Counted from the first letter of the stretch, positions 18,098 through 27,281 are shown. The stretch is DNA of 64,000 nt from an uncultured Sphaerochaeta sp. (GCF_963667405.1 NZ_OY763408.1:1635757-1699756); one strand, 5' to 3'. Notes: a model not told the origin generated them from the sequence alone. Program-made: numbers and translations.

Positions 18098-18958
18098 ATG
18101 GACAAACAACCAAACGATATTGATGAGTTGAAACTGCAGGCAGTACGCAAGAAGGTCGTCTCAGTGGACCCGAATGCGCCAAAGAAAAAGCCGCTTACCA
18201 TCCAGATGACAGACGGTGTTCTCATTCCGCGCAAGGATGAGGGACATATCCTCAACTCCTGGAGAATCACCTTCTTCAGCGCCATCGCCCTCCTTGCCCT
18301 TCTCATGATCATCAAGCCCAAGCCGTATCTGGATATCTTCCTGGTCACCATCAAGGGGGCTCCGGTCACTTTTCAGGCCACCATCTTCGCCATTCTCGGT
18401 GCTTTGGTGATAGGAACGGTTACCGGCCTTGGTTCGGTCAGCAAGCGCCGCTGGGTGAATATGGTCAGCGGAGTGTACGTTGAGTTGATCAGAGGCATCC
18501 CGCTTCTCGTACAGCTCATCTTCATCTACTACGCCATGGGGCGTTTCTTCAAGATTGAGGGAATGATTGCCGCGGTGGTCGCCCTCTCCATCTGTTTCGG
18601 TGCCTATATGGGTGAGATTGTCCGTGCAGGCATCCAGGCCATCCCCCGCGGGCAGATGGAAGCTGCCATCGCTTTGGGCTTGAGCAGGAGCCAGGCGTTC
18701 CGCTATGTAATCCTGCCACAGACCATCAAGGTGGTGTTGCCGGCAATCGGAAACGAATTCATTTCGATGCTGAAGGACTCCTCCTTGGTATCGACGATAG
18801 CCCTGAGTGACATCCTGCGCAAAGGCAGGGAGTATATCAGCCGGACCTTCCTTTCTTTGGAAACCATGCTGGTGGTTGCACTCATTTACTTGATCATTAC
18901 CCTCCTGCTCTCCCGACTGGTAGGCATTCTGGAGGAAAGGTTGCACGAAAATGGATAG
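18098..18958 (+). CDS. Amino acid ABC transporter permease
   Basis: Inner-membrane channel of an ArtQ/GlnP/HisM-type importer. It is 286 aa with five or six hydrophobic helices. The EAA coupling motif [20 protein letters not shown] is at about residues 176-195, and the [17 protein letters not shown] block is typical. It carries a hydrophilic, charged N-terminal extension of about 60 residues before the first helix; most relatives are about 220 aa. ATG 18098 has no clear Shine-Dalgarno sequence. Overlaps the ATPase gene by 8 bp and presumably serves both upstream receptors. Confidence 0.92.
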   Translation: MDKQPNDIDELKLQAVRKKVVSVDPNAPKKKPLTIQMTDGVLIPRKDEGHILNSWRITFFSAIALLALLMIIKPKPYLDIFLVTIKGAPVTFQATIFAILGALVIGTVTGLGSVSKRRWVNMVSGVYVELIRGIPLLVQLIFIYYAMGRFFKIEGMIAAVVALSICFGAYMGEIVRAGIQAIPRGQMEAAIALGLSRSQAFRYVILPQTIKVVLPAIGNEFISMLKDSSLVSTIALSDILRKGREYISRTFLSLETMLVVALIYLIITLLLSRLVGILEERLHENG

Positions 18959-19694
18959 AATACGTATTGAGAATCTTTCCAAGGATTATGTCACTTCAAG
19001 CCACATGACGGTGAAAGCAGTCAAGGAAGCCAATCTTACCGTCAGGAAGGGAGAGGTTGTTGTCATCATCGGACCTTCCGGCAGCGGGAAGTCCACCTTG
19101 CTGCGCAGTGTCAACAAGCTTGAACTGCCCACCGGTGGCAGGATCTTCATTGATGAGGATGAGGTTACCGGAGCTCATGTCGATCTTCGCAAGATTCGCG
19201 AGGAAGTGGGCATGGTATTCCAATCCTTCAACTTGTTCCCCCACCTCTCGGTTATGGAGAACATCACCCTCGCCCCCATCAAGGTAAAGAAAAAGAGCAA
19301 GGCTGAAGCGGAGAAAGAGGCAATGGACCTTCTCAAGCTTGTCGGCTTGGAAGAGAAAGCCCAGGTGTATCCCCCCCAACTCTCCGGCGGCCAGCAACAG
19401 CGTGTTGCCATCGCCAGGGCGCTTGCAATGAACCCGAAGGTGATGCTCTTTGACGAACCGACCAGTGCGCTCGACCCTGAGATGATCAAGGAAGTGCTTG
19501 ATGTCATGCTCAAGCTTGCCAAGAGTGGGATGACCATGCTCTTGGTAACCCACGAGATGGGCTTCGCCAAGGCTGCTGCTGACAAGGTCGTCTTCATGGA
19601 CGAGGGACGCATCGTTGAGGTAGGCACCCCGGACCAGATGTTCGCCAATCCCAAGAATGAACGAACCAAACTCTTTTTGGAGCATATTCTCTAA
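18951..19694 (+). CDS. Amino acid ABC transporter ATPase
   Basis: Cytoplasmic ATPase of 247 aa energising amino acid import. Walker [10 protein letters not shown] at about residues 39-47, Q-loop [14 protein letters not shown], signature [15 protein letters not shown], Walker [16 protein letters not shown], and switch His in VTHEMGFA. These match the GlnQ/HisP/ArtP group closely. Its start lies within the permease 3' end, indicating coupled translation; a strong terminator follows directly. Confidence 0.95.
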   Translation: MDRIRIENLSKDYVTSSHMTVKAVKEANLTVRKGEVVVIIGPSGSGKSTLLRSVNKLELPTGGRIFIDEDEVTGAHVDLRKIREEVGMVFQSFNLFPHLSVMENITLAPIKVKKKSKAEAEKEAMDLLKLVGLEEKAQVYPPQLSGGQQQRVAIARALAMNPKVMLFDEPTSALDPEMIKEVLDVMLKLAKSGMTMLLVTHEMGFAKAAADKVVFMDEGRIVEVGTPDQMFANPKNERTKLFLEHIL

Positions 19695-19727
19695 GCAATG
19701 GGGGCCTTCGGGCCCCTTGCTGGTTTT
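19695..19727 (+). terminator. Terminator of amino acid importer operon
   Basis: GCAA-GGGGCC-TTCG-GGCCCC-TTGC type stem-loop just after the stop, followed by TGGTTTTG. Confidence 0.85.
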
Positions 19728-19740
19728 GTATGCATTGTGC

Positions 19741-19770
19741 TTGATTTCCGCTTGGAAATCAGCCTACATT
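19741..19770 (+). promoter_or_regulatory. Leaderless promoter of EamA gene with inverted repeat
   Basis: TTGATT (19741-19746) and TACATT (19765-19770), 18 bp apart, ending 7 nt before the ATG. The inverted repeat GATTTCC-GCTT-GGAAATC (19743-19760) fills the -35 and spacer and could be a repressor site. Confidence 0.5.
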
Positions 19771-19777
19771 GGGGCCT

Positions 19778-20668
19778 ATGAAGCAACGAACGCTCTCGCT
19801 GATCCTGGCCTTCTGCACGGTTGTCCTCTGGTCCACGGGATTTGTCTTCACCCGGATTGCGGTGAGGGATATCAGCCCGTTTCCCCTTGGCTTGTTGCGC
19901 TATGGGTCGGCCGCACTGCTTTTGGTCGGCATCGGCCTGGCCAAGCGCATAGGACTGCCGAGCAAGCGTGACATTCCCCTGTTCCTCTTGCTCGGGGCGT
20001 TCGGCTTTTTCTTCTACCAGATCCTCTTCAACATTGCCATGACCACCATCTCCGCCGCTACGGCAAGTGTGGTCACAGCCACCGTACCGGTGATCACCGC
20101 ACTCTTCGCCTCCCTCTTCTTCAGGGAGCGATTGGGCAAGCTGGGCTGGGTGGCCGTTGCCATAGAGTTCCTGGGCATTCTGGTACTCACCTTCGCCAAA
20201 CGCGAAGTCTCCCTTGGATGGGGTCTTGTCTGGATGCTGGCAGCTGCACTCTTCTTTGCCGCCTACAACCTGATCCAACGATTTGCCAGAACCCGATACA
20301 CATCCCTCCAGTCGACGGTGTACACCATCACCGCTTCATGTCTCATGTTCCTGGTATTCCTTCCCCAGGCGATCGAGGAACTATCCACAGCTCCTCTCTC
20401 CTCGTTGCTTGCCGTTCTGTTCATGGGCATTTTCCCCTCAGCCATCGGATTCCTGCTCTGGACAAAAGCCCTTTCCCTGGCAACCCAGATTGGGGATGTC
20501 ACCAATTTCATGTTTGTCACTCCCCTGCTCTCAACACTGTTGGCAATCCTGCTCATCGGCGAGTTCCCGGATTCGGGAACCTTCTGGGGAGGCATGGCCA
20601 TCCTGCTCGGGTTGGGCATCTTCAACAATCGTCATCGTCTCACGTTTCGCCCAAAACCCCTCCCATAG
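19778..20668 (+). CDS. EamA/DMT-family metabolite transporter
   Basis: Inner-membrane carrier of 296 aa with ten hydrophobic helices in two EamA repeats of five helices each. The first repeat begins ILAFCTVVLWSTGFVFTRIA with the conserved W and FxxxR pattern; the second begins GLVWMLAAALFFAAYNLIQR. Such proteins export or import amino acids and other small metabolites. The start is ATG 19778; the TTG nine bases earlier lies in the -10 box. Likely leaderless. Substrate unknown. Confidence 0.88.
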   Translation: MKQRTLSLILAFCTVVLWSTGFVFTRIAVRDISPFPLGLLRYGSAALLLVGIGLAKRIGLPSKRDIPLFLLLGAFGFFFYQILFNIAMTTISAATASVVTATVPVITALFASLFFRERLGKLGWVAVAIEFLGILVLTFAKREVSLGWGLVWMLAAALFFAAYNLIQRFARTRYTSLQSTVYTITASCLMFLVFLPQAIEELSTAPLSSLLAVLFMGIFPSAIGFLLWTKALSLATQIGDVTNFMFVTPLLSTLLAILLIGEFPDSGTFWGGMAILLGLGIFNNRHRLTFRPKPLP

Positions 20669-20796
20669 ACACCCAGAACTAAAATTCGGATTCTCCATCC
20701 ACTGCATGATAGATTCCTACCAGCAAAAAAGCACAAATCTACCATTGCTTCGGAGAGGCTTGTTTCGTTATGGTTGGTTGCAAGAAGGAGCGTGTC

Positions 20797-21471
20797 ATGA
20801 AACAACATATGCTTACACATTGGTTGGAGCACCATATCACCTTACACACGTATGATGACCCGAGATCTGAACGGGAGAATGCATGGACCCATGTGGTGGG
20901 AACCTTATTGAGTGTGGTGGCTTTGGTAGTGATTCTCATTCGGGTACCAGATATGGCCACCTATCAACTGAAGGTTGGTACCATCATCTGGGGGCTGACC
21001 ATGATTCTCCTCTACGGAGCGTCGGCCTTGTATCACAGCCTCCCGTATGGCAATGGGAAACGCATCTGCAGAATTCTTGACCATAGCAACATCTATTTTC
21101 TGATAGCCGGCACCTACACACCGCTGATGCTGTATATCGGTACAACGTTGGCCATCCGCTTGGTCATCATGGTCTGGGCAATTGCACTGTTGGGCATAGT
21201 TTTCACCCTCATCTTCTGGGGAAAACTGAAAGCTTTGCATGTGGGACTCTACCTGCTGATGGGTTGGCTGATCGTGTTCTTCTGGAAAGACATCGTCCCC
21301 TACTTGCCCGAAGGCCTGATCGCCTGGGTCATTGCAGCAGGACTGACCTATAGCATCGGAGTCATTTTCTATGCAAGCAAACGCATCCCCCACTACCATG
21401 CCATCTGGCACCTGTTCTGTATCGGGGGAAGCGCGCTCTTCTTCTTCGGCTACCTGTTTACTCTTGTGTAA
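20797..21471 (+). CDS. Hemolysin III / PAQR-family membrane protein
   Basis: Seven-helix integral membrane protein of 224 aa. The N-terminal block DDPRSERENAWTHVVGT is the HlyIII/YqfA signature, followed by YGASALYHSLPYG and, at the C-terminus, HAIWHLFCIGGSALFFF, which supply the conserved Ser/His/His metal-site residues of the PAQR fold. The start is ATG 20797, preceded by AAGGAG; the longer frame from 20770 lacks a ribosome site. The cytolysin role is doubtful; the family resembles ceramidase-like hydrolases. Overlaps the convergent tlpA by 14 bp. Confidence 0.9.
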   Translation: MKQHMLTHWLEHHITLHTYDDPRSERENAWTHVVGTLLSVVALVVILIRVPDMATYQLKVGTIIWGLTMILLYGASALYHSLPYGNGKRICRILDHSNIYFLIAGTYTPLMLYIGTTLAIRLVIMVWAIALLGIVFTLIFWGKLKALHVGLYLLMGWLIVFFWKDIVPYLPEGLIAWVIAAGLTYSIGVIFYASKRIPHYHAIWHLFCIGGSALFFFGYLFTLV

Positions 21472-22129
21472 GCAGGGCCTCAAGGTTCTCGATCAGAACT
21501 GACTCGCTCACATACCCCAGATAGCCGTTTGCCAACGTACCATCTGCATTGATGAACACGGTGGTGGGCAGGCTGTTGGTCTGGAAGACATAGCTGAACA
21601 GCCCCTCGTCGGTGAAGATGGGACCGGTGAATTCCGTCTGTTCCACGAACTTCTCCAACGTGGCCTTTGTCTCACGCTGTCCGTCCATTGCGTTGAGGAA
21701 GATGAACTGTATCTTGTCCCCATAGCTCTCAAACGCTTTCTGGAAGTGCGGAAGCTCTTCCTTGCAAGGAGGGCACCATGAGGCAAAGTAGTTGATCACA
21801 ACAGGCTTGCCTTGGCGAATCTCCTCAAAGAGCATCTCCTTTCCATCCAAGGTGAAGAAGGGAAGGTTGGGCATCTTGGGCTCTTCGCTTTCCGGTTCTG
21901 CCTCTGCCGTTGCATCAGGTACGGTGGGCTGCGGCTGTGCGGAAGGCTGGGGACTCGGGGTCTGTACAGGTTCCGCTTGGGGAGTTTCCTGGGGAATTAC
22001 AGCCACTTGAGGGGTGAATGCAACGGAAGGAGCATTCTCCCTGAGCGCATTGTATGCCACAGAGGCCACAACGATGAGAACTACGAACGAAATGACTGAT
22101 ATCAGCAGGGTACGGGATTTCTTATTCAT
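21458..22129 (-). CDS. TlpA-like thiol-disulfide oxidoreductase
   Basis: Membrane-anchored periplasmic thioredoxin-fold protein of 223 aa. One N-terminal transmembrane helix at about residues 8-30, then a Pro/Gln/Glu-rich linker (about 35-85) that spaces the domain from the membrane, then the TlpA domain. The active site is WCPPCKE (CxxC) within INYFASWCPPCKEELP, with cis-Pro in NSLPTTVF. Lies 9 bp after ccdA, with AGGAG straddling the ccdA stop, so the pair forms a reductant relay across the membrane. Confidence 0.9.
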   Translation of the reverse strand: MNKKSRTLLISVISFVVLIVVASVAYNALRENAPSVAFTPQVAVIPQETPQAEPVQTPSPQPSAQPQPTVPDATAEAEPESEEPKMPNLPFFTLDGKEMLFEEIRQGKPVVINYFASWCPPCKEELPHFQKAFESYGDKIQFIFLNAMDGQRETKATLEKFVEQTEFTGPIFTDEGLFSYVFQTNSLPTTVFINADGTLANGYLGYVSESVLIENLEALLTQE

Positions 22130-22138
22130 GAACGGCTC

Positions 22139-22810
22139 CTAGAGAAAAAGTGCGGCAGGATTGAATCCCAAGACCAAGGCAACGCCGAAGGCCAGAAGGA
22201 AGAGGCCGCTGAGTATGGTGATGAGCTTTGCATGCTTCTTGATTGCAGTGAAGGCTCCTTCCGCCTGGTCAAGCAGAATGGCAGAGAAGAGGAAGGGTAT
22301 GGCCAACCCCATTGCGTAGAAGAACAAGGTGAGCATTCCCTTATGCAACAACTCGGCATTGGCGGCCATCATCAGGGCAGATCCAAGCAAGGGCCCTACA
22401 CAAGGCGTCCATCCGATGGCAAACACCAGGCCGAACAGCATCGACTTGGGAATGTTCATATTCTGCAGGCCTTTCATCTGCAGCCGGTGGTTGTTGTTGA
22501 GCGCAGGGATAAGGACAAAACCAAGGTTATTGATGGCAAAGAGTATGACCAGAACACCACCAATCCTATTCAGCAGGACAAGATGACTGCTGAGGAACTT
22601 TCCCACCGAAGTGCTGGCCGCTCCGAGGGCAACAAACAAAACGGTGAAACCGATGACGAATGCGATGCTGTTTTTCAGCAGCACTCCCCTTCGCTCCTGA
22701 CGATCAGCGACCCCTCCTGCAAGGTACGAGAAGTACAAGGGGAGGATGGGCAGGATGCAAGGGCTGATAAAACTGATGATCCCTTCTAGGAAAGCAGTAA
22801 GATATGCCAT
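22139..22810 (-). CDS. ccdA: CcdA/DsbD-type transmembrane reductant channel
   Basis: Six-helix inner-membrane protein of 223 aa that passes electrons from cytoplasmic thioredoxin to the periplasmic TlpA-like partner. Paired Cys lie in SFISPCILPILPLYFSYL (helix 1) and IGWTPCVGPLL (helix 4), the redox pair of the family. The start is ATG 22810: TATGCT ends 5 nt before it and TTGTGA lies 17 bp further up, so the transcript is probably leaderless. The longer frame from 22825 would overlap the -10 box. Confidence 0.9.
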   Translation of the reverse strand: MAYLTAFLEGIISFISPCILPILPLYFSYLAGGVADRQERRGVLLKNSIAFVIGFTVLFVALGAASTSVGKFLSSHLVLLNRIGGVLVILFAINNLGFVLIPALNNNHRLQMKGLQNMNIPKSMLFGLVFAIGWTPCVGPLLGSALMMAANAELLHKGMLTLFFYAMGLAIPFLFSAILLDQAEGAFTAIKKHAKLITILSGLFLLAFGVALVLGFNPAALFL

Positions 22811-22815
22811 GGCCG

Positions 22816-22866
22816 AGCATACCATAAGACAGGCAGGTTCACAAGAGGACCAAAAGTTGGTACAGT
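22816..22866. promoter_or_regulatory. Divergent leaderless promoters sharing their -35 region
   Basis: Minus strand: TTGTGA (22844-22839), 17 bp, TATGCT (22821-22816), 5 nt, ATG of ccdA. Plus strand: TTCACA (22838-22843), 17 bp, TACAGT (22861-22866), 6 nt, ATG of the methyltransferase. The two -35 hexamers overlap by five bases, so the promoters should compete for polymerase. Confidence 0.6.
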
Positions 22867-22872
22867 CACACC

Positions 22873-23661
22873 ATGGCTAAACGCAAGGAAAAAGTCGAGG
22901 GAAGGGTGTTGTTCGACACCTACTATGCAATGCTCTACCAAGAGCGATGGGAAACTCTGAAACAGGCCCTGCTCGTTGAGAAGCAACCGACAGCCTTCAG
23001 CGAGACACTGGTCAAACCCTACTATCTGGATGAGGCATCCATTTTGGCTGCCAAGATGCTTGGGGTGCAGACCCACGACGCTGTATTGGATATGTGTGCG
23101 GCCCCTGGCGGCAAGACGCTGGTACTCGCATCCTTTCTGAAGGATGGGGGGACGCTGGTCTCCAACGACCGATCGGCAGACCGACGACGACGCCTCAAGC
23201 TGGTGATCGCCCAGCATCTGGAAGAAGCGATGCAACAACGCATCACCGTCACCGCCCATGATGCCACCAAATGGTCTCTTTATGAAAAGGATGCCTATGA
23301 CCGGGTCCTGCTTGATGCCCCATGCTCAAGCGAACGCCATGTCCTTTCCGATCCAAAGGCTCTCGCAATGTGGACACCGGCAAGACCGAAACATTTGGCG
23401 ATCACCCAATTCGCCATGCTTGCCAGTGCGCTTGAAGCGGTGAAGGTGGGAGGATACATTCTCTACAGTACCTGCTCGATCAACCCCATGGAAAACGAAG
23501 AGGTCATTGAAAAGCTTTTTGCCAGACGGGCCGGACGGGTGGAGTGCATCCCAACCGACAATAACGGCACCGAACTGTGTTCCTATGGATCCATCGTCAT
23601 GCCTGATGCACAGCAAGGCAAGGGACCTTTGTATTTCTGCCTTTTGAGGAGGCTCTCATGA
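22873..23661 (+). CDS. rRNA cytosine-C5 methyltransferase, NOP2/Sun family
   Basis: SAM-dependent m5C methyltransferase of 262 aa acting on rRNA or tRNA. The SAM-binding motif is DMCAAPGGKTLVLAS at about residues 72-86. The two catalytic cysteines are in LDAPCSSERHV (motif IV) and YSTCSINPMENEEV (motif VI). It lacks the NusB-like N-terminal domain of RsmB and the C-terminal PUA-type tail of RsmF, so it is a minimal core form. Promoter elements end 6 nt before the ATG. Overlaps the following DUF362 gene by 4 bp (ATGA). Confidence 0.9.
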   Translation: MAKRKEKVEGRVLFDTYYAMLYQERWETLKQALLVEKQPTAFSETLVKPYYLDEASILAAKMLGVQTHDAVLDMCAAPGGKTLVLASFLKDGGTLVSNDRSADRRRRLKLVIAQHLEEAMQQRITVTAHDATKWSLYEKDAYDRVLLDAPCSSERHVLSDPKALAMWTPARPKHLAITQFAMLASALEAVKVGGYILYSTCSINPMENEEVIEKLFARRAGRVECIPTDNNGTELCSYGSIVMPDAQQGKGPLYFCLLRRLS

Positions 23662-24776
23662 GCAAAGTGGCCATTGTACAGTGTTCAGCGTATGAACAAG
23701 CTCAGGTTGATGAGGCAGTACGGCAAGCCTGCTTGCATGGCCTCATGCCCTCCGTAAAAGGAAAGAGCATCCTGCTCAAGCCGAATATTCTCAGCGATGC
23801 CAAGCCCGAACGCAACATAACCACGCACCCCATGGTAGTTCATGCCATGATCAGGGTGCTCAAGGAGCATGGGGCGAAACAGATTCTTGTGGGTGACTCC
23901 CCGGGTCTTCAGGTACCAAACTTCCAGCCCAGGGTATCGGGCATCCAGCAGGTGTGCATCGAGGAGGAAGTCGAGTGGGTCGACTTCACAAAACACCCGA
24001 AGCTGCATACCATTCCCTACACCTCCAACAAGCAATTGTTGCTGGCATCTGTGCTTGAAGAGGTGGACATGGTCTTCTCCCTTCCCAAGTTCAAGACCCA
24101 CCAGCTGATGTACGCTACCGGAGCGGTGAAGAATCTCTTTGGATTGGTGCCGAACCTTTCCAAGAGTCCTTGCCATGTGCAGTTCCCCACCCGTGAACAG
24201 TTCGCCAGCCTCATCGTGGGAATAGCGGAAGTGGTGAAACCCGCCTTCAGCCTGATGGATGGAATCATCGGGATGGAAGGCCCCGGCCCTGCAAACGGAC
24301 GGCCGAGACATATAGGCCTGCTGCTGGCCAGCACAGATTCCCTTGCACTCGACTACGCCCAGGCCCAGATCATGGGCTATGAGCCCAAGCAGGTTCCCAT
24401 CATTGCAGAAGGGTTGAGACGCGGAATCGGGTCAGCCCCTTCTTCCTATCCGGTTCTGGATGCCAAGGATCTGGTTCTGCCCGATTTCCAGAGGATTGAG
24501 GTGCAGAAACGGACGAAGTTCGTCCACTCCCTGATCATTCCCTTCATCTTCAGCAAGCTTATCCGATGGAAGGTGAAGAAAGACAGGAAAGCACCCGTTT
24601 TCCTTGTCGAGCCCTGCATCCGTTGCCGCAAATGCATCGACATCTGTCCCGCCCATGCCTTGACGATGGTGGATAAACGCATCATCATCGACGAAAAAGC
24701 ATGCATCCGCTGCTATTGTTGTCATGAGGTCTGTCCGGCCTCCGCCATTCTTGTTGATGAGACCATCCCCAGCTGA
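23658..24776 (+). CDS. DUF362 protein with two [4Fe-4S] clusters
   Basis: Iron-sulfur protein of 372 aa. Residues about 1-290 form the DUF362 domain (KGKSILLKPNILSD, KFKTHQLMYATGAVKNLFG), and the C-terminus is a bacterial ferredoxin fold with CIRCRKCIDICP and CIRCYCCHEVCP, eight Cys in all. The biochemical role of DUF362 is not established; it appears in redox and metal-handling settings. Coupled to the methyltransferase by ATGA overlap, and 9 bp before the COG2426 gene. Confidence 0.88.
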   Translation: MSKVAIVQCSAYEQAQVDEAVRQACLHGLMPSVKGKSILLKPNILSDAKPERNITTHPMVVHAMIRVLKEHGAKQILVGDSPGLQVPNFQPRVSGIQQVCIEEEVEWVDFTKHPKLHTIPYTSNKQLLLASVLEEVDMVFSLPKFKTHQLMYATGAVKNLFGLVPNLSKSPCHVQFPTREQFASLIVGIAEVVKPAFSLMDGIIGMEGPGPANGRPRHIGLLLASTDSLALDYAQAQIMGYEPKQVPIIAEGLRRGIGSAPSSYPVLDAKDLVLPDFQRIEVQKRTKFVHSLIIPFIFSKLIRWKVKKDRKAPVFLVEPCIRCRKCIDICPAHALTMVDKRIIIDEKACIRCYCCHEVCPASAILVDETIPS

Positions 24777-24785
24777 GGAAGTACC

Positions 24786-25268
24786 ATGGAACTATCTACG
24801 CTCCTGTTCAGTATCCTGCTCTCCCTGCTCCCCATCAGTGAGCTGAGGGGAGGTATCCCATACGCTTTTTTCAATGGGGCCTCCCTAGCCCTTGCCGCTC
24901 CCCTTTGCATCATCACCAATGCCCTGGTCGCCCCCATCGCGTACACATTCCTGGCGACATTCCACAAGATTTTCCACAAGCATTGGGCGTGGTATGCCTC
25001 GTTTTTTGACCGCTTTGTTGCACGGGCCCAAGCCCGTGTGGCCCCGAAGGTAAATAAGTACGGCTATTGGGGCATTCTTCTCTTTGTGGCAATCCCCCTT
25101 CCCGTGACCGGCGCTTGGACAGGAACGCTTGGTTCCTGGATTTTGGGCCTTGACAAGCGGAAGACCATGATGGCAGTATTCGGCGGAGTCATCGTCTCCG
25201 GCCTGATTGTCACCAGCCTCGTAGCTTTGGGGGTCGGGATCGATTCGGTCTTCATCAAACGAATCTGA
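24786..25268 (+). CDS. COG2426 small membrane protein (small multidrug export family)
   Basis: Inner-membrane protein of 160 aa with four hydrophobic segments. The signature LPISELRGGIPYAFFNG at about residues 16-32 and IPLPVTGAWTGTLGSWILGL near 103-122 define COG2426. Annotated in databases as small multidrug export protein, though the evidence for drug export is weak. ATG 24786 follows GAGGAAGTACC. Sits between DUF362 and uvrD in an apparent four-gene operon. Confidence 0.85.
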   Translation: MELSTLLFSILLSLLPISELRGGIPYAFFNGASLALAAPLCIITNALVAPIAYTFLATFHKIFHKHWAWYASFFDRFVARAQARVAPKVNKYGYWGILLFVAIPLPVTGAWTGTLGSWILGLDKRKTMMAVFGGVIVSGLIVTSLVALGVGIDSVFIKRI

Positions 25269-25274
25269 GGTATC

Positions 25275-27281
25275 ATGCATTTCAATTTGGAAAAGGAACT
25301 CAATCCGGAGCAGTGCAAAGCTGCATCGCTCCTTCACGGCCCCCTGCTTGTCATTGCAGGAGCCGGCAGCGGCAAAACCCGTATGCTCACCTATCGCATC
25401 GCCCACATGTTGGAATGCGGGATCAAGGAGGAGTCCATTCTCGCGCTCACCTTTACCAACAAGGCTGCAGCAGAGATGGGCGAACGCATTCGCAGCCTTA
25501 CCGGCCTGAAACTGAAGAAACTCACCACCACTACGTTCCACTCCTTCGGGATGGGGGTGCTGAAGCAGTACATCCAGCATCTGGGCTTCAAGAACAACTT
25601 CACCATCTACGATACCAACGACCGCATGGCTCTCATCAAAGAGGTGATCCTGAACCTCGATTATGTGGTGGAAACCTTTGACCTGTATGAGCTCTCCTCC
25701 CTGTTCAGTGACATCAAGACCAAACGCAAGGTGTTCGGTCCGAATGCATCCGATAAGATCCGTGGGCTCTACCTGGAGTATGAGAAGCACCTGAAAGCGT
25801 ACAACGCAGTGGACTTCGACGACCTGATCATGAAGCCTCTGGATCTTTTTGAGAAAAAGCCTGAAATTCTGGACGCCTTGAGAAGCCGCTTCACCCATAT
25901 TCTGGTGGATGAGTTCCAGGATACTTCGCTTTCGCAATACCGCATGGTGGAACAGCTTGCAAGCACGAGCCGAAATCTGTGCGTGGTTGGCGATGACGAC
26001 CAAAGCATCTACAGTTGGCGCGGGGCCAACTATGAAAACCTCGTGATGTTTGAGCGTGACTTCCCTGAGCGTCTGGAAATCAAGCTGGAACGAAACTATC
26101 GCTCCACCGGCACCATTTTGGAAGCTGCAAACAGCCTCATCGTCAACAACCAGATGCGAAAAGAGAAGAAGTTGTGGACAAACAGCGGCAAAGGCTCCTC
26201 GATCCGGCTCATCCATCCTTCGCATGATGAGGAGGAAGCTTCTGTCATTGCGGATGAGATTCTCATGAAACACAAGAAGAACGACCTGCCCTTCTCTGAT
26301 TTCGGTGTGCTGGTCCGTACCAACAGTCTGCTTGCCACCCTGGAGACCAAGTTTGTCGAACGAGGCATTCCCACCCAGGTTACCGGCGGACAGAGCTTCT
26401 TTGACCGCAAGGAGATCCGCGATATCCTCAGCTACCTGAAGGTCATGGCCAACCAGGATGATGATGTGAACCTGCTGAGGGTCATAAACACCCCGCGCAG
26501 GGGAATCGGGCGTACTACCTTGGAGAAGATGCGCAAGGTTGCCGACGACCACAAGTGCTCACTCTACAGCGCCCTCTCGCTGATGGCCGTAGCCACCGAT
26601 GGCCAGGTCAAGGAAGGGATACAAAAAGCGCTCAAGCGTTTCTACGATATGATCGAATCGTACCACTACGATCTCTTCCATGCTGGGTCAAAACGCAATT
26701 TTGTGCTGCGCAACCTGGTGCAGGAGATCGGCTACAAGTCCTATCTTGAGTCGGAGCACCCGGACAACGAAGGTATCGTCAACTTCAAGATGAAGGGCAT
26801 CGACTTCTTGTGTGACCGTCTCTCAAAGTGGGAAAGAAACCCGGACAACGCAAAATCCTCCATCTTCGACTTTCTGAACAGGGTCAGTCTTGCAGGCAAG
26901 GAAGATCCGGACGAGGAGAATGCAGGAAAGATTGCCCTCATGACCATCCATGCTTCCAAAGGGCTGGAATTTGATACGGTCTATCTTGCAGGAGTGGAAG
27001 ACCAATATATTCCCCATGCAAGGGCCATCGAGGAGAATCCAGCCAGCATTGATGAGGAACGACGGTTGTTCTATGTGGCCATTACCCGTGCAAGAAGGGA
27101 ACTGGTGATCAGCAGCTGTGAGAAACGAAGAGATGTCATATCTCTGCCTTCCCGGTTCCTGGAAGAGATACCCAAGTCACTTTTTGATGAGGAAGATCCG
27201 ACCAAGCAGCTGTCCAGTGACGAGGTTGTTGATAAGCTCAGATTGCTTCGGGAACGGCTTGCTCTGAGGCAAACTACCTGA
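25275..27281 (+). CDS. UvrD/PcrA/Rep-type DNA helicase
   Basis: Superfamily 1A 3'-5' DNA helicase of 668 aa for repair and replication restart. Motifs in order: LNPEQCKAA (Q motif), AGAGSGKTRML (I, Walker A, about residues 30-40), LTFTNKAAAEM (Ia), TTTFHSFG (Ib), VDEFQDTS (II), GDDDQSIYSWRGA (III), LERNYRS (IV), TIHASKGLEFDTVYLAG (V) and VAITRARREL (VI). Close to Rep/PcrA in length. No C-terminal RNA-polymerase-binding extension like that of long PcrA is evident. Last gene of the run that starts at the methyltransferase. Confidence 0.93.
   Translation: MHFNLEKELNPEQCKAASLLHGPLLVIAGAGSGKTRMLTYRIAHMLECGIKEESILALTFTNKAAAEMGERIRSLTGLKLKKLTTTTFHSFGMGVLKQYIQHLGFKNNFTIYDTNDRMALIKEVILNLDYVVETFDLYELSSLFSDIKTKRKVFGPNASDKIRGLYLEYEKHLKAYNAVDFDDLIMKPLDLFEKKPEILDALRSRFTHILVDEFQDTSLSQYRMVEQLASTSRNLCVVGDDDQSIYSWRGANYENLVMFERDFPERLEIKLERNYRSTGTILEAANSLIVNNQMRKEKKLWTNSGKGSSIRLIHPSHDEEEASVIADEILMKHKKNDLPFSDFGVLVRTNSLLATLETKFVERGIPTQVTGGQSFFDRKEIRDILSYLKVMANQDDDVNLLRVINTPRRGIGRTTLEKMRKVADDHKCSLYSALSLMAVATDGQVKEGIQKALKRFYDMIESYHYDLFHAGSKRNFVLRNLVQEIGYKSYLESEHPDNEGIVNFKMKGIDFLCDRLSKWERNPDNAKSSIFDFLNRVSLAGKEDPDEENAGKIALMTIHASKGLEFDTVYLAGVEDQYIPHARAIEENPASIDEERRLFYVAITRARRELVISSCEKRRDVISLPSRFLEEIPKSLFDEEDPTKQLSSDEVVDKLRLLRERLALRQTT

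Noticed and set aside
24885-26552. 555-codon minus-strand open frame
   Set aside because: Antisense to COG2426 and uvrD; composition is a mirror of the helicase codons.
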